From positions 23,642,620-23,706,619 of the forward strand of contig OX243816.1 of the NCBI GenBank assembly GCA_945859605.1: DNA of 64,000 nt, in the 5' to 3' direction. Position 1 is the first letter of the stretch. The number at the start of each line of letters is the position of its first letter. The notes beneath the pieces were generated by a model. It saw only the letters and a list, made by a program, of their open reading frames with translations. It ran no database searches and was not told where the DNA came from. Of this stretch, positions 46,101 to 55,757 are shown piece after piece. The position numbers and the translations under genes were made by a program. Source of the stretch: Lumbricus rubellus. Its lineage: Eukaryota > Annelida > Clitellata > Crassiclitellata > Lumbricidae.

Positions 46101-49100
46101 GATTTATGGAATTAACAGTTCAGCAACTTTGGGCAACAAGCATGGTGAATGAGGGGAGAGTAAGGCAACTGGACAAGAAGGTGTTAAACACGAGAGGTTA
46201 GAAACTGAGCCATAAAATTACTTGATAAATTTTGCAATGATCACCCTCTCCCACTCGGTTCTAATGTCATTAAGTAGGGCGACAGTAATGTCATAATGAA
46301 GCTGTTGAAATTCACAATTAATTGTGGTGCACAAGGGACTGAATAAGGTAGATAGACCTTAGAAGGGATGAGGTCAATTAAAGATGAATTAGCAAGGAAC
46401 CATAAAACGAATTGATGTTGAAAGAGACACCCTACAACACTCACTTCTGTGCAACTTGGAGAGACGAGCGGAGGTAGATGACGACAGTAAGTTTAGGGCC
46501 TAGGCCTATACAACGGGACATGTGCACCGTTCAACTACATCGCGGTCGAAAATTCTAGCAAAGTACAGACTTGATTCAATTGCTGGGTAATTTTCATCTC
46601 AGTGGCAGAGCACAATGAGAGTCTTTGCAATGACCTCGACACTAGTACCGAACTGATTCGCCTTTACTTACTCTATGAGCATTGAGGAGCAGGCAATCAA
46701 TGCATGTTCTAAACGCACCATGCAGCGTCTCACGAGAAAGTCAGACATACCTCATCTATCCTCAATGAGGACCGCTGGGCAGAGGTATTATCATGTGTCT
46801 ATTGGCACAACACACTATCAGCGCAGGTTTGGTCCAGATACTCTGAATGTACTGTAATGCTATCTACCAACATACACAGTCTTTAGGTTGTTGCTGCTGT
46901 TACAGATTGAGTTTTGATGTACCTTGATCCATTCTGAATCATTTGCTCCAACTTGTCCTCCAGGTATTTGCTGTTGATGCAGATGCCTTCCAGTTTCTCC
47001 TCCATGACATCCAGACGATTGCAAACCACTCGTCCAATGCTAGACACCAACTGCTGTTAAACACATCATGATCATCACCCGCGTTAACATCGTCATGATT
47101 CATCCTACTCATCATCATGGATTAAAAAATCATCCCGCTCGTCATTGTTATTATCATCAACAACACCACCGCCTCCGCCATCAGCATTATTATTGTCTTC
47201 TTCATCACAGTCACCACCTTAATCATCATCACCACCACCACAGCATCTTACAATCAACATGGTCACCATCATTCATTGTCATGTTCATAATTAAAACTAA
47301 CAGTCCAATTAATAGAACCGAATTCTGCTTAAATCCCTTTAGTCACTGATTATGCTTTGCTCTAACTACCGGCTGGCGATCAAAGCCAGTTCTGCACGCA
47401 CCATGCAGTGGGTCGAAGGAAAGTCAGACAGACCTCGTCGATCCTCAGTGAGGGTCGCTGGGCAAAGGAATTACCATATGTCTATTGTCAGTGAAAGGCT
47501 TAACCACTGAATATCACACGACGCCTCTCCCTCGCTACAGCTCACAGTCTGACTGGACTCTTAAATGTTCTCCTCATCTGGTAATCACTAAAAAAAGAAT
47601 TTGCCACAAAATTTAGTTAAGTGGAAACTGGGCAGGTCGAAGTAAACTGTGTAGGGCTGTCAATGAGACTTGGAAATCCAACAGAAGGATTGCACTCAGG
47701 TCATCGAAATCAACTACCCAAAATGTAACCAAAGAAACATCGTTTGAATAGATTGCCCATTCGTGTTGTTTCAGTTGAATATGCTAAAGCATCTGTTGTA
47801 AATTTACACTTTTCAGTTGAATCCATTTCTGCCTGAATTTTTCCTGAAAACAAGTAAACTAACAGAACACAACGTAGAACAACATCACAACAAGAGATTC
47901 AGTTAAGTATCATAGAATACATATTTTCTTTTAAAATCAGAAGACCTCTCGATCTTATTGTAAGCTTAAACAAATGATAATTGATATAGCAACATCTGCT
48001 ATACAAGACATGGTATTGCAATTCTCATGAAGATTGCAGTTCTTGTATCTGCCAATCTTTGGGTTTTAATGCTTAGAACAGACTCTGCATCTTTGTCGAA
48101 ATGTGAGTTTGATGAAAATTGCATGCGAAATAGTCCTCATATGGAAGGTGATGTAACTATAATCAATGAATCAATTTCTTTTATTCAGTGTCAAGCTTCT
48201 AACAAGTAAGAGGCAGCAAAAGTTGTCTCCACTTCGACAGCAACATCAAGTTTGGTTCAAACGCTGTGCACTCAACTTGGCATTAACCCTTTAGCGCTGA
48301 GCTTGAGTCAACTCGAGCTGCAGAATCCGTTCTCATAGCGTGGAGCCTAAACCAGGGCAGGGATGGTATTCACCACCCACTAGACATGGAGCTCAAAGAA
48401 ACTCAAGACAGTAATTATAAGTGAACAATGCAGTCAATCCATTTCCTTACTCGGACAATCATGGTCAGAAGGCCACAGCTTTTGAGCAGGGCACTTGCTG
48501 TAGTACCTTGGGCCTACGTACATTGTCGCTGGTGGCTACTAGTAAGCCGCCAACAGCACCCTATTGTATATCAAAATAACAGGCAAATGTAGAAGGAGCA
48601 TGTCTGCTAGAAGGATAAAAGTGATAGTGCAATTTGCTAGCATGGATAGTAAGAATAGTGATGATGACAATGATGGCAGCCAGAAAACCGTGGACCACAA
48701 TTATACTGATTCTCTTTTTGCATGGCACAACTCTCTTTTCTGCATGCTAACGCACCATATACTGATTCACCTGGGCATAAAGCTGATAAGTAGGATCCAT
48801 GACTTAAATTTATTACTGAAGTCATGTTTGGTGTTACTATCAGATGAAAAACTCAGATTAAAACCCACAGAATGTTGTACTTACTCCTAAAATTGGGGAG
48901 TGACCATAAAACATTATTGGATTATTTTCAGAAAAATAATCCAACTATGACAACAATATCTAGAAACAAACTGAAAATACCAGTAGTTTCCCCCTAGCAG
49001 AGAGTTATGCAAATTTTTAGTCACGCTAAAGGGGTTAAGCGTAGGCAAGGTGCAGTCTGATACCCTTCTGCAACATCATCTGTCACCAGTATGCATGCAA

Positions 49101-50912
49101 TATCCTGTCTGGTAAATTTATGCTTAGCTGCCAACTCCAGTGGTTACCATCAGAAGCTACTGCTGGCTGGCAGTGATGTAGTCGAGTCCACCTGAGCCGA
49201 GTCCGAGACCGAGTCCAGCTAAGCCGAGTCCGAGTCGAGTCCGAGTCCAAAGGGGTTCGAGTCCGAGTCCTGACTCTCCGAGTCCAAGTCCGAGTCCAGT
49301 AACACCAAGATACACCGAAACACTCAATAGGCCTATTATGGCATAGGAAAAATATCGATACTATTATATGGAAAAAATAATGTAATTTATCCATATTGAA
49401 CTTTAAAAATAATGAATATGATAAAGTTTTGTTCGATAATCTGGCGACATGGAATGGATACAAATTCTTCCAGTGCAAAACAAGTTCAACAGGCGCATCT
49501 TGTGGAGCCTCTTATGTTGAGATTTGCAGCCAAAACTGCCACCCATCAGCAATGCCTCTGGGGTCCAACCATCTGCATGCCCTCCAATTATAATTATCCA
49601 ATACCTCAGCACAGACCAACTATGTGCCACGACATTGCCTGCATGTTGCAATCGACCAATTGTGTAGTATCTGATTTATTAATAGAGATTTAAATAAACC
49701 TCTGCGGCCCATTCTAAGATCAGAGAAGTTATAATAGCCACCAGCCACAAACAGCCAATAGACACGTCCAACCTCCTATCATCATAATTTTGTCTTATCC
49801 ATAACATCTAGATAAATTGGAAGTCTATAGATGTCATAATTATCTGATCAGCATATCAATGCCAAGTTTATTGAGGTGTCAGAATATCACATTCGATTTC
49901 GATCGTATGCATGTCATGGATGCCTAGTTATGTGTGTATGTGTATCTACAAGCTCAAGTTCAAATAGTTCCAATCGCCCCTCCCGTAACCCCACACCGAC
50001 CATACATCAAATACACCCAAAGTTCTTTGAATACACCTGTAATTAACTTTGCTTGCCATGTGGTCAGCGGTGCTCAGCCATCCGTCACATTACTTCAATG
50101 TCAGGTTGTTTATTGTTTAACGGACCATCCAGTAGGCTACAAAGGACTCCTTTGTTTGAGTTGAGTGATGAACAAAGCAGACGAAATGTCTGAATTGGTT
50201 GTGGCAAAACAGGTTGTGGCCTGTTCCACGAAGAATTCGTGACTCGGAAACCGAGTCACCGAGTCAAATTTCGAGTCCAGGGCTTCGAGTCCGAGTCCAA
50301 GTCCGAGTCCTGACTGTCCGAGTCCAAGTCCGAGTCCGCAGAAATTCGGTCTCGAGTCGGACTCGAGTCTTTTGCCGGACTCGAGTCCTACATCACTGCT
50401 GGCTGGTTAAGTGAAATCCAGATGAAATGCTCGCCTATAAGTTGACGTTGATGGTCAGTTATTATCGATCAGTGTAGCACACGTATTATGAAATTTAACT
50501 AGTGTTAAACAAGTGCAAACTAATTTAACTAGCGTCAATGACAAATTAGGGGATGTCTTATTGAGGGATCATCACTGACAGGTTTTCGAGCACAAGTTCA
50601 GATTGAGCTAAGGCAACCAATTGCATTTTACTATTAAAAAAATCATCCCTAATTTTGACACTGCTAAATACGAGTACATACTGCTGAATATTGAGAATAT
50701 CATCATCATCAACGCCATCCACATGTCTGCTGTTTGATAGTAATTATAAGTGAACAATGCAGTCAATCCATTTCCTTACTCGGACAATCATGGCTTCTCG
50801 TGGAGACAAAAGCCGGTCTGTGTCGCTCTTTATCCTCTTAACAGATGACACTGCAAACACTTCTGTAGACACTTCTTCACATTGAAGAACTTCTGAAACA
50901 GTAATGGTCCAC
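37008..50912 (-). CDS. BANP: BANP / SMAR1 BEN-domain nuclear protein (8 internal exons)
   Basis: Exons at 50780-50912, 46923-47053, 44185-44249, 43595-43636, 42938-43013, 41627-41790, 39984-40222 and 37008-37124 join in phase with GT-AG borders. The product has a coiled-coil-like start (NRLDVMEEKLEG...YLEDKLEQM), then FITLNREEDYLHGSWLGDE, EMRVRVAISP and the BEN domain (MALTLLDYLFDRD, SNLSG, GKKQLDP, IYGIRCHLIHRFRITEDDW, DSKCRTAFRRK). These strings match my memory of vertebrate BANP nearly block for block. BANP binds CGCG-containing promoter motifs and matrix-attachment DNA in the nucleus. The first coding exon and the C-terminus are missing. Introns hold hAT, SINE, TTAA and LINE insertions but none disrupts an exon. 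Confidence 0.88.
37436..37680. repeat. Head-to-head pair of SINE-like units
   Basis: On the minus strand 37555-37436 reads GGTGTAGTGGGTATG...GCCGGTTACCCAACC; the plus strand from about 37562 repeats GGCCGGTTACCCAACCAGAG and GGGTGACGGGAGGTAGG. The two units face each other. The TGGTGTAGTGG word fits a tRNA A box. Confidence 0.5.
37760..38040 (+). pseudogene. LINE ORF2 C-terminal relic
   Basis: With frameshifts the plus strand gives a RSSNRLDLLAPWSRNAMAQS-like block, then SFWNDLSFSVHS and LLKTCF. The order is the same as at the end of the LINE at 10368. Dead fragment in a BANP intron. Confidence 0.6.
38045..38200 (-). pseudogene. LINE RT fragment, opposite strand
   Basis: The minus strand reads ELHLISTWASANNLTLDSSK and then SKEMIFF, with PPPLPNITRV after it, the region just after the YADD box in many LINE RTs. 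It directly abuts the oppositely oriented fragment at 37760-38040. Confidence 0.6.
38500..38682 (-). repeat. Copy of the CCCGGC-head dispersed repeat
   Basis: Inverted, it starts TACTAGATGTGGGACCCGGC and continues GTTGCTCGGGAAATTAGGG. It belongs with the copies at 29808 and 63444. Confidence 0.5.
38747..39691. mobile_element. hAT-type element, TSD tcttaagg, carrying a nested SINE
   Basis: The ends are CAAGGCCGTAGCTAGGG and, inverted, CAAAGCCGTAGCCAGGG. The TSD tcttaagg is at 38739-38746 and 39692-39699. The (GAT)n SINE-like copy at 39076-39569 lies inside. It sits in a BANP intron. Confidence 0.85.
39076..39569 (-). mobile_element. SINE-like element with (GAT)n tail, TSD atgtgacatagt
   Basis: The 494-bp copy is flanked by the 12-bp duplication atgtgacatagt (39064-39075, 39570-39581). 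On the minus strand it begins GGTCCTGGGCATGACG and ends in (GAT)n at 39076-39087. It matches the copy at 13956-14446 end to end. Confidence 0.82.
39984..40222 (-). CDS. BANP: BANP exon g (BEN domain, second half)
   Basis: 239 nt reading HLIHRFRITEDDWKHVKLNM, then DSKCRTAFRRKMLG and LTVKAFRGK, followed by a Ser/acidic linker ending DLDVMNQE. Acceptor is attgaag, donor GTAAAT. The basic CRTAFRRK part matches the end of the BEN domain in BANP. Confidence 0.9.
40857..41213 (+). other. Unidentified plus-strand open frame in a BANP intron
   Basis: A frame of 124 codons (ATG at 40839, stop at 41211) includes TCDFTWESDIYNITTQ and later IGSPYILPVVRVSQLS. A plausible splice acceptor, gatattttcttacag, ends at 40856. 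Composition is protein-like but I recognise no family, and no matching donor exon was found. It could be an exon of an overlapping gene, part of an old transposon, or chance. Confidence 0.25.
41280..41400. repeat. MITE fragment with AGTCAT palindromes
   Basis: AAAAAAGTCATTAGC and GAATGACTAGAAAAGTCATC recall the palindrome of the hAT MITEs at 26867 and 32916. No ends or TSD were found. Confidence 0.35.
41627..41790 (-). CDS. BANP: BANP exon f (BEN domain, first half)
   Basis: 164 nt reading DLLHINSNCQTPMKMALTLL and on to GKKQLDPLLIYGIR. The donor is the consensus GTGAGT; its last T joins the GT of exon g to make Cys. This is the first half of the BEN fold, which contacts DNA. Confidence 0.9.
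42938..43013 (-). CDS. BANP: BANP exon e
   Basis: 76 nt reading DYLHGSWLGDEGKPEMRVRV, with the acceptor tttgatgacag and the donor GTTAGT. The SWLGDE...PEMRVR stretch is a strong BANP hallmark preceding the BEN domain. Confidence 0.88.
43595..43636 (-). CDS. BANP: BANP microexon d
   Basis: This is a 42-nt exon (2 + 13 codons + 1) reading DMRKFNFITLNRE. The acceptor is catgtcag and the donor GTCAGT. It corresponds to the NVTLITLNSEEDY region of vertebrate BANP. Confidence 0.8.
44185..44249 (-). CDS. BANP: BANP exon c
   Basis: 65 nt (1 + 21 codons + 1): LEVNCELSPSSDIARQEMKM. The acceptor is gattgttttag and the donor GTTAGT. Phase fits exons b and d. Confidence 0.75.
45234..45627. mobile_element. 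TTAA-type (piggyBac-like) MITE
   Basis: Nearly perfect TIRs of about 30 bp, starting CCTCCTCAGTGGATTTG, face each other. The right flank is TTAA (45628-45631) and the left TTAT (45230-45233), one base off. It is nested in the hAT element and splits its transposase. Confidence 0.7.
45628..45935 (-). pseudogene. hAT transposase C-terminal (dimerisation) fragment
   Basis: The minus strand reads FYNSLAATFVILKDIALVHA, then STYRCEQTFSQMKLNKSSTH and LSDDHLEEILRL. This is the hAT dimerisation domain (CEQTFS..K). The open frame continues to 45504 only by reading into the nested element at 45234-45627. The DDE core is absent. Confidence 0.75.
46670..46820. repeat. Intronic repeat, copy 1
   Basis: GCACCATGCAG, GAAAGTCAGACA and CCTCAATGAGG words in this order recur at 47375-47500. 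Class unknown. Confidence 0.45.
46923..47053 (-). CDS. BANP: BANP exon b (coiled coil)
   Basis: The exon runs in phase from exon a: QLVSSIGRVVCNRLD, then EEKLEGICINSKYLEDKLEQ. It ends with TCAAG before the donor GTACAT. The acceptor is a NAGNAG (CAGCAG), so exclusion of the first Gln (start at 47050) is possible. Confidence 0.85.
47068..47262. repeat. Impure (ATC)n / CACCACC microsatellite
   Basis: ATC and CACCACCATC trinucleotides with interruptions; open frames rich in His are artefacts. Confidence 0.6.
47375..47500. repeat. Intronic repeat, copy 2
   Basis: It shares GCACGCACCATGCAG, GAAAGTCAGACAGACCTCG and TATGTCTATTG with copy 1. Confidence 0.45.
48287..49034. mobile_element. TTAA-type (piggyBac-like) element with captured BANP junction
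   Basis: CCCTTTAGCGCTGA and, inverted, CCCCTTTAGCGTGA are flanked by TTAA (48283-48286 and 49035-49038). CCCTTT ends and TTAA targets are typical of piggyBac. A 108-codon plus frame (48564-48890) has a short acidic patch (DSKNSDDDNDGS) but no DDD core. Bases 48410-48464 are identical to 50739-50793, which covers the end of BANP exon a and its donor. Confidence 0.75.
49171..50398. mobile_element. hAT-type element with GAGTCC arrays, TSD ctggctgg
   Basis: The ends are CAGTGATGTAGTCGAGTCC and, inverted, CAGTGATGTAGGACTCGAG. The TSD ctggctgg is at 49163-49170 and 50399-50406. About 130 bp at each end consists largely of GAGTCC hexamers (49183-49305, 50235-50390). No transposase was seen. It lies in the BANP intron between exons a and b. 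Confidence 0.88.
50780..50912 (-). CDS. BANP: BANP exon a
   Basis: The acceptor aagttttag and donor GTAAGG frame 133 nt (1 + 44 codons). The frame reads WTITVSEVLQCEEV and ends KRIKSDTDRLLSPREAMIVR. It lies where vertebrate BANP has VQIAVEDL and a basic KRQR patch, a possible nuclear signal. An upstream exon must supply the start codon. The final 14 nt and the donor are duplicated inside the TTAA element at 48287-49034. Confidence 0.7.
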
Positions 50913-51149
50913 CTAAAACTTTTACATTTTTTAATTAAAATCGTTAATCAAAATAATAAATCACAGCTCAGTCATTTCTGTCTAAACGTCATCACACTCA
51001 GCAGTCAGCAATATGTTACACTATGGCGAATGAAAATTTAAAGAGTAGACATTTTTTATCATAAGCAAAAGGTACGATGAAAGTCAGGCAGACTCTGTTG
51101 AGCACTGTATAACCTCAACTATATTCTGATATATACAAAGGCTTGGCTG

Positions 51150-51560
51150 ACGTGGTGGCCTCTGTCGGGCTGATGTGGCACACATCTGAAATCTGTCTAT
51201 TTGGATGGCCTCAGGCTGTTCGCCTCTGAACCCATCCAAACTCTGTTCATCTGACCCGGCAGTCGCAGGCAGCTGGCCAGTGCAGACTGGCTGGCTGAGA
51301 CCTTCCCTCATGTCACTTTCTAACAGTCTACTGTTCATGACCTTGGGGTGACATTCAACCAAGAGCCTGTCTCATTTATTGCAACACATGAACTTGGTCA
51401 CACGAAGATGTTACTGTCAGCTACACCAGCTGCATATTGTGCTCCACTCTCTCAGACGCTCTGCTTCATTTAACCTTTGTTACCAGCAGAGTTAATCACT
51501 GCTGCCTGATTAATTATTGCTGGCCTCCCTCCCATCTGCTTTCTTAATAGTACGTCTTAG
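51150..51560 (+). pseudogene. CR1/L2-like RT relic
   Basis: With frameshifts the plus strand reads LNPSKTLFI, TVHDLGVTFNQEPVSFI and an LHQLHIVLHSLRR-like block: the post-catalytic and thumb part of RT, as at 11110-10790 minus. It is upstream of BANP exon a. Confidence 0.6.
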
Positions 51561-52266
51561 CCAAGTCTTCTGTTCAGCAGTCTGACCTATTGGTTATATT
51601 CCAAAACGTGCATCATGCACAATGTCCTACACTGATTTTCCTGTCTGGCAGTAGACTCCAACAATGAACACTCAGCAGTTGCAAAGTACCGGTAAGTCAT
51701 AAACCAATTGACTTTTCTCGCATCCTCGAAAAGCATATAATTGAAGGTTAGCAAGTAATCAATGTATTACATAGAAAGTTATCTGCCAATCTGTAGTATG
51801 AACATCACCATCGATTGGCCTCAAAGTGAAAACATCCTAAACTTTTATACACATGTGAAAAATCTTATTTTTAGTGACACTTTGGATGATTTCGAAGTGT
51901 TTATTGTTTAATGATTGTTCAATGATTTTTCCAAAAATTTCCCACTTTCCCGCCATTAATGGCCATATTGGGCGTAAGGCTAGCATAACAAATCAGGCAT
52001 AACTAAAAAGCTCAGAATCCCCTACAGACTATTATGCAACCTGTTTATTTCTGGCAGATTTAATTCAATTCTGAACATGGTTGCCAAAGAATCTTGCATT
52101 CCAAAGTTATAGGAAACTTCAAATGCATATTTCTCAGGATCCTAATTCAAATGGTTGAACCACATCTTACTCATAACTTTGGACAGAAACATGGTAGAAT
52201 AATAAGATTTGTGTCATTTTAAAGAGACTTCATTCTTTTAAAAATTTCAAGACAGTAAAATGCCTT

Positions 52267-52490
52267 GTGGGGCGCGGTGGTCTAGTGGTGGCGTCGTTGC
52301 CTTGGAGCCGGAAGGTCCGAGGTTCGAATCCACCTCCCCGCGTAAGGACCTTGGGCAAGTCCTTCACTTACAATTGCTCAGCGCTTCGGCGTGAAACTCC
52401 GATGCAGTGTCCGCTCTGCATCGGGAGCACCTCTGAGTAGTAGAGCTTGAAGGGGCGCCATAACAAGTGCACATACATACATATACATAT
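52267..52490 (+). mobile_element. tRNA-derived SINE, copy 1
   Basis: An A box TGGTCTAGTGG (52278-52288) and a perfect B box GGTTCGAATCC (52321-52331) stand 32 bp apart in a tRNA-like head, followed by a body with CTTGGGCAAGTCC and CTGAGTAG. The tail is (ACAT)n. RNA polymerase III would start from these internal boxes. Confidence 0.82.
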
Positions 52491-52977
52491 AATCTCAGAG
52501 AGTGGATTTCTCATTGAGTCACTTCAAAATTGAAAACTGAGGTGGAGAAAAGAATGCGGGGGAAGAAACGAGATAGATCCGCAACATCCATATTTCAGAG
52601 TTAGATGGAGGTTGCCAAGTAAAATAAACTGGCTTTGGTGGGGGTTCAGGACAAGATTATTTGATTTCAGTCAGGTCTCAAACTGTAGGTCAATGAAAGC
52701 ATATAAAGATCAAGAGAGACATAAGAAGACGATCAGCTTAAGGACAGTCAAACCTGATTTAGCAGGGAAGGCAATCTGCAAGTCCCTGTCTGGCAAAATG
52801 ACTTCATCGATGCAAGATGATCCAACATCAGGCATCTCTTCTAAGATGACATCCATCATTCAACGCAATTCAACAGAACGACTGCAATTTAACCAAAATA
52901 AAACAACTCTCTTTCTACAATTTATCAAAGTCAGGCTTATGTTCTTCAATGACAGTAACTCAGACCATGATTGTATT

Positions 52978-53200
52978 CGTGGGGCGTGGTGGTGTAGTGG
53001 TGGCGTCGTTGCCTTGGAGCTGAAAGGTTCGAGGTCCGAATCTACCTCGCCGCGTAAGGACCTTGGACAAGTCCTTCACTCACAATTGCTCAGCGCTTCG
53101 GCATGAAACTCCAATGCAGTGTCCGTTCTGCATTTGGGAGCGTCTCTGAGTAGAGAGAGCTTGAAGAGGCGCTATAACAAGTGCACATACATACAAACAT
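52978..53200 (+). mobile_element. tRNA-derived SINE, copy 2
   Basis: Same family as copy 1. A box TGGTGTAGTGG is intact, while the B box region GGTTCGAGGTCCG carries changes. The same body and (ACAT)n tail follow. Confidence 0.8.
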
Positions 53201-53524
53201 GCAGTGAACGATCAGATTAGCTATTTTAAGCTGCTGCCGACTAGCAAGCTATGTCTACAATCTGGTGGTCCAAGCCGATGCAGCAGTAGCAACAATATGC
53301 TGGATTACATGGAGACCCTGCAGTGCTGTATGTCTTCGAACTACCTATGCCTTAACCCAATAAAGACTCGGCGTATTTGACTTGGCACGCCCTCAGCAGC
53401 TTTCTAAACAATATCCTTGGAACACTGCAATAGTCCCAGGCTGCACATGTATAATACATTATTATCGTTGTGGCGAGTTACTTCGATACTCTGAACGGCG
53501 CAATTGCTGTATCGGGGACCGTGT

Positions 53525-53690
53525 TTGTCGGTAAGGGTCAGGTCAGGCCAGGCGTCGTGAGGGTCGGGTAGGATCAGGTCAGGCGTCGCGAGGGTCAGTT
53601 AGGGTCAGGTTAGGCGTCGTGAGAGTCGGTTAGTATCAGGTTAAGTGTCGTGAGGGTCGGTTAGGGTTAGTGTTAGTGTCGTCATTAGAT
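53525..53690 (+). repeat. G-rich tandem array related to 4369-4452
   Basis: Four to five units of about 34 bp contain AGGCGTCGTGAGGGTCGG and GGTTAGGGT-like words. Weak inverted repeats (ATTGCTGTATCGGGG and its inverse near 53735) flank it, hinting at an element like the MITE in mS31 intron 1. Confidence 0.65.
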
Positions 53691-54042
53691 ACTATCCAAA
53701 CTTGCAAATAATATTATACTGCAATTACGCCCCCGATACTGCAATAATTATACTAACGCGCAGCACTCTACGTTGGTCTTTTAATGGCAAACTTTACTTG
53801 AGTTTCTCACACACGAACCGCGTAAACTGCAATGTCAGAGTTAAAATCACCATCCATGTAACAGCGTTTTCGCCTTAATTCAAAACGTGATCAGAGCGAA
53901 ATAAATAAAACAGTTGTTAAACAGTAGCCGAAAAAGGCCTATTATCGCAACCATAGGTATTGTTATTTGTTATATCTATGATCGCAGCCAACGACCTCAT
54001 ATCGCAGCCATTAAGGTGTGTAATATATAAATATAATTAATT

Positions 54043-54360
54043 AAGTAAGTAAGTATAGTCTTTATTACTCCATATGCAAACGCACAATGGGACATTGAAA
54101 ATTACGCAATATAGCACAATAGAAGTAATAATAAAGCATAGTCAGGGTGAGAATTGCCGGGGGGGGGTTGGGGGGGTTCAACCCCCCCAGTCATTTTTAG
54201 AGCCCCATGTTAAAGTATGTTTTTCATACCCCAATTCCAAGTTTATCATAGGCCAACCCCCCCAGTTATTTTTCCACAATTCTCATACTGAGCATAGTAA
54301 TATGCACGAAATGTAATGAAAACAAATATTAATAAGTGTAAAGCATTTTAGTAAAAAACC
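54043..54360 (-). repeat. CTTA-tailed repeat end with hAT MITE inside
   Basis: AAGTAAGTAAG is followed by TTTATTACTCCATATGCAAA and CGCACAATGGGACA, then, after the MITE, AATATTAATAAGTGTAAAGC, which also closes copy A at about 6050. It is the longest version of this family. Confidence 0.65.
54143..54290. mobile_element. hAT-type MITE, TSD agcatagt
   Basis: The ends are CAGGGTGAGAATTG and, inverted, CAGTATGAGAATTG. The TSD agcatagt is at 54135-54142 and 54291-54298. At 148 bp it is the smallest hAT copy here, with runs of G and C near the ends. Confidence 0.85.
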
Positions 54361-55177
54361 TTTCTTGTGAGAAAGTCAGAACGTGAACGAAGAGACATAG
54401 GGCCTACCACCAATTATTTATGAGGCGACCAGAACGGAATCGACGCGTGTCTTAGGCGTAGGCTAACAATAAGATCTGATCTACGGATGACCATTGACCA
54501 CCCATGTGGAGAGTGTCCTTGCAACGTGCTCATCATCCATTTACGTTCTGGGCGTGCTCAAATCAATAGAGCTCCCGCTAAGTGGGAGTCGGTGGGACCC
54601 ACTTAATGCTATACTGGATGTCCCCCGAATGACCACCATCGCCCATTAAAAATTTAATGTATGCCTCCTCAGTCTGGTGGGTTTACACTACCAGGGCCGT
54701 AAATCCCGGGGAGGGAAAGGAGGGAATTCCCTTCCCACTTTTCGCCCCGGGGAGGGAACGTGAAGGAATTCCCACCCCACAATTTTTCTCACCTGCGTCA
54801 CAAATGTAAGAGTCAGTAGCCTAAGCTGTGAGCGACTGCACATTGCTCGAAACGTGGATATAAGATTTGGTACAGTCGCATAAAATTTATAAATCAGCAG
54901 TTTAATGCGTTAGTTACGTTGCTAAATTATTTAACAAGGAAATAAATATAACAAATTATACTTTTAAAATTAAAATAAGATTTCGTCCAATACAGAGTTG
55001 CAGCCAGGGAAAGACTGGGGGTTTTTTTTTGGGGGGGGAGACTTTATATTGTGACACCGGCATGCAGCACAGCGGCACATGGTCACCTAACCCAATCACG
55101 GGTCGGCGGCATGTTTGACATATCTGCGGTGTATTCTATTAGGCTAGCTTGAGTAGGCCTACTCTACGCTATGATTA
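54361..55177. other. Non-coding stretch with one hAT-like end
   Basis: CAGGGCCGTAAATCCCGGGG at 54694 looks like a hAT-type terminus with duplicated GGGGAGGGAA words after it, but no partner end was found. No exon was seen. Confidence 0.3.
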
Positions 55178-55422
55178 CAGGGCTGCTTAACCTGTTTTAA
55201 AGAAATTTTTAGAACTGCAAAACCTCTTCTTTCCTTTCCCATCCTCCATGCAGTCCATGGCAAGTTACTTACAATCGCAGGACAATAACCTTTTTGCTAG
55301 TTTTAACTGTAGGCCCTATACCGTACAGAAGGGCTTCTACAACTGCACAAATCCATTTAAAACTGCAAATTATAATTTTATATATATATATATTTGTATG
55401 CAACTGCACGTTAAAAACCCTG
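55178..55422. mobile_element. hAT-type MITE, complete sister of 10126-13103
   Basis: It begins CAGGGCTGCTTAACC and ends AACCCTG. The flanks tatgatta (55170-55177) and tatgaata (55423-55430) match 7 of 8. It contains TTTTTAGAACTGCA, GCTAGTTTTAACTGTA and CAACTGCACG words in the order seen in the copy at 10126. It shows the state without a LINE. Confidence 0.8.
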
Positions 55423-55757
55423 TATGAATATATTATTGTAATTTCGCTGTCGTTGGTCATTGACACTCATTGTCTAGTTTCCTTAAGCTTATATGACGAA
55501 GTTAGCCGTTATGGACATTGACTGCTTTTTGCTTGGGGTGGGCTATGCCCCATTTATGCACCCTTAGGCTTAGCCCCCTAGCTCCACTTGCAAGCAAACG
55601 TAGCCGATTAAGCTGTGATGACATTATATGTTTTGCGGGATAAGGCGAGTGCGTGGGAGGTACGGTTTGTAAGCGGGTGCCCTACGCTTTAGAAGTTAGC
55701 CTAATTTGGAGATTACAATCACCTTTCATGGTCTTCAAAGTTACGACTTTAATATTT

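Larger units (their letters stand above)
44949..46101 (-). mobile_element. hAT element with transposase remnant, TSD atttacgg/atttatgg
   Basis: The ends CAGTGGTGCACGACC and, inverted, CAGTGGTGCACAACG bound 1153 bp. The flanks atttacgg (44941-44948) and atttatgg (46102-46109) match 7 of 8. It contains the transposase C-terminus and a nested TTAA element. It lies in a BANP intron. Confidence 0.82.

Noticed and set aside
48027..48209. A small secreted Cys-containing peptide (60 codons)
   Set aside because: It starts with a hydrophobic stretch but has no homologue I know, no promoter or splice context, and lies in a BANP intron.
52267..52340. A functional tRNA gene
   Set aside because: The A and B boxes are good, but acceptor pairing is poor, a long SINE body and (ACAT)n tail follow, and a second copy exists at 52978.
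52612..53106. A 164-codon plus-strand gene
   Set aside because: The second half is SINE sequence and the first half shows no motif.
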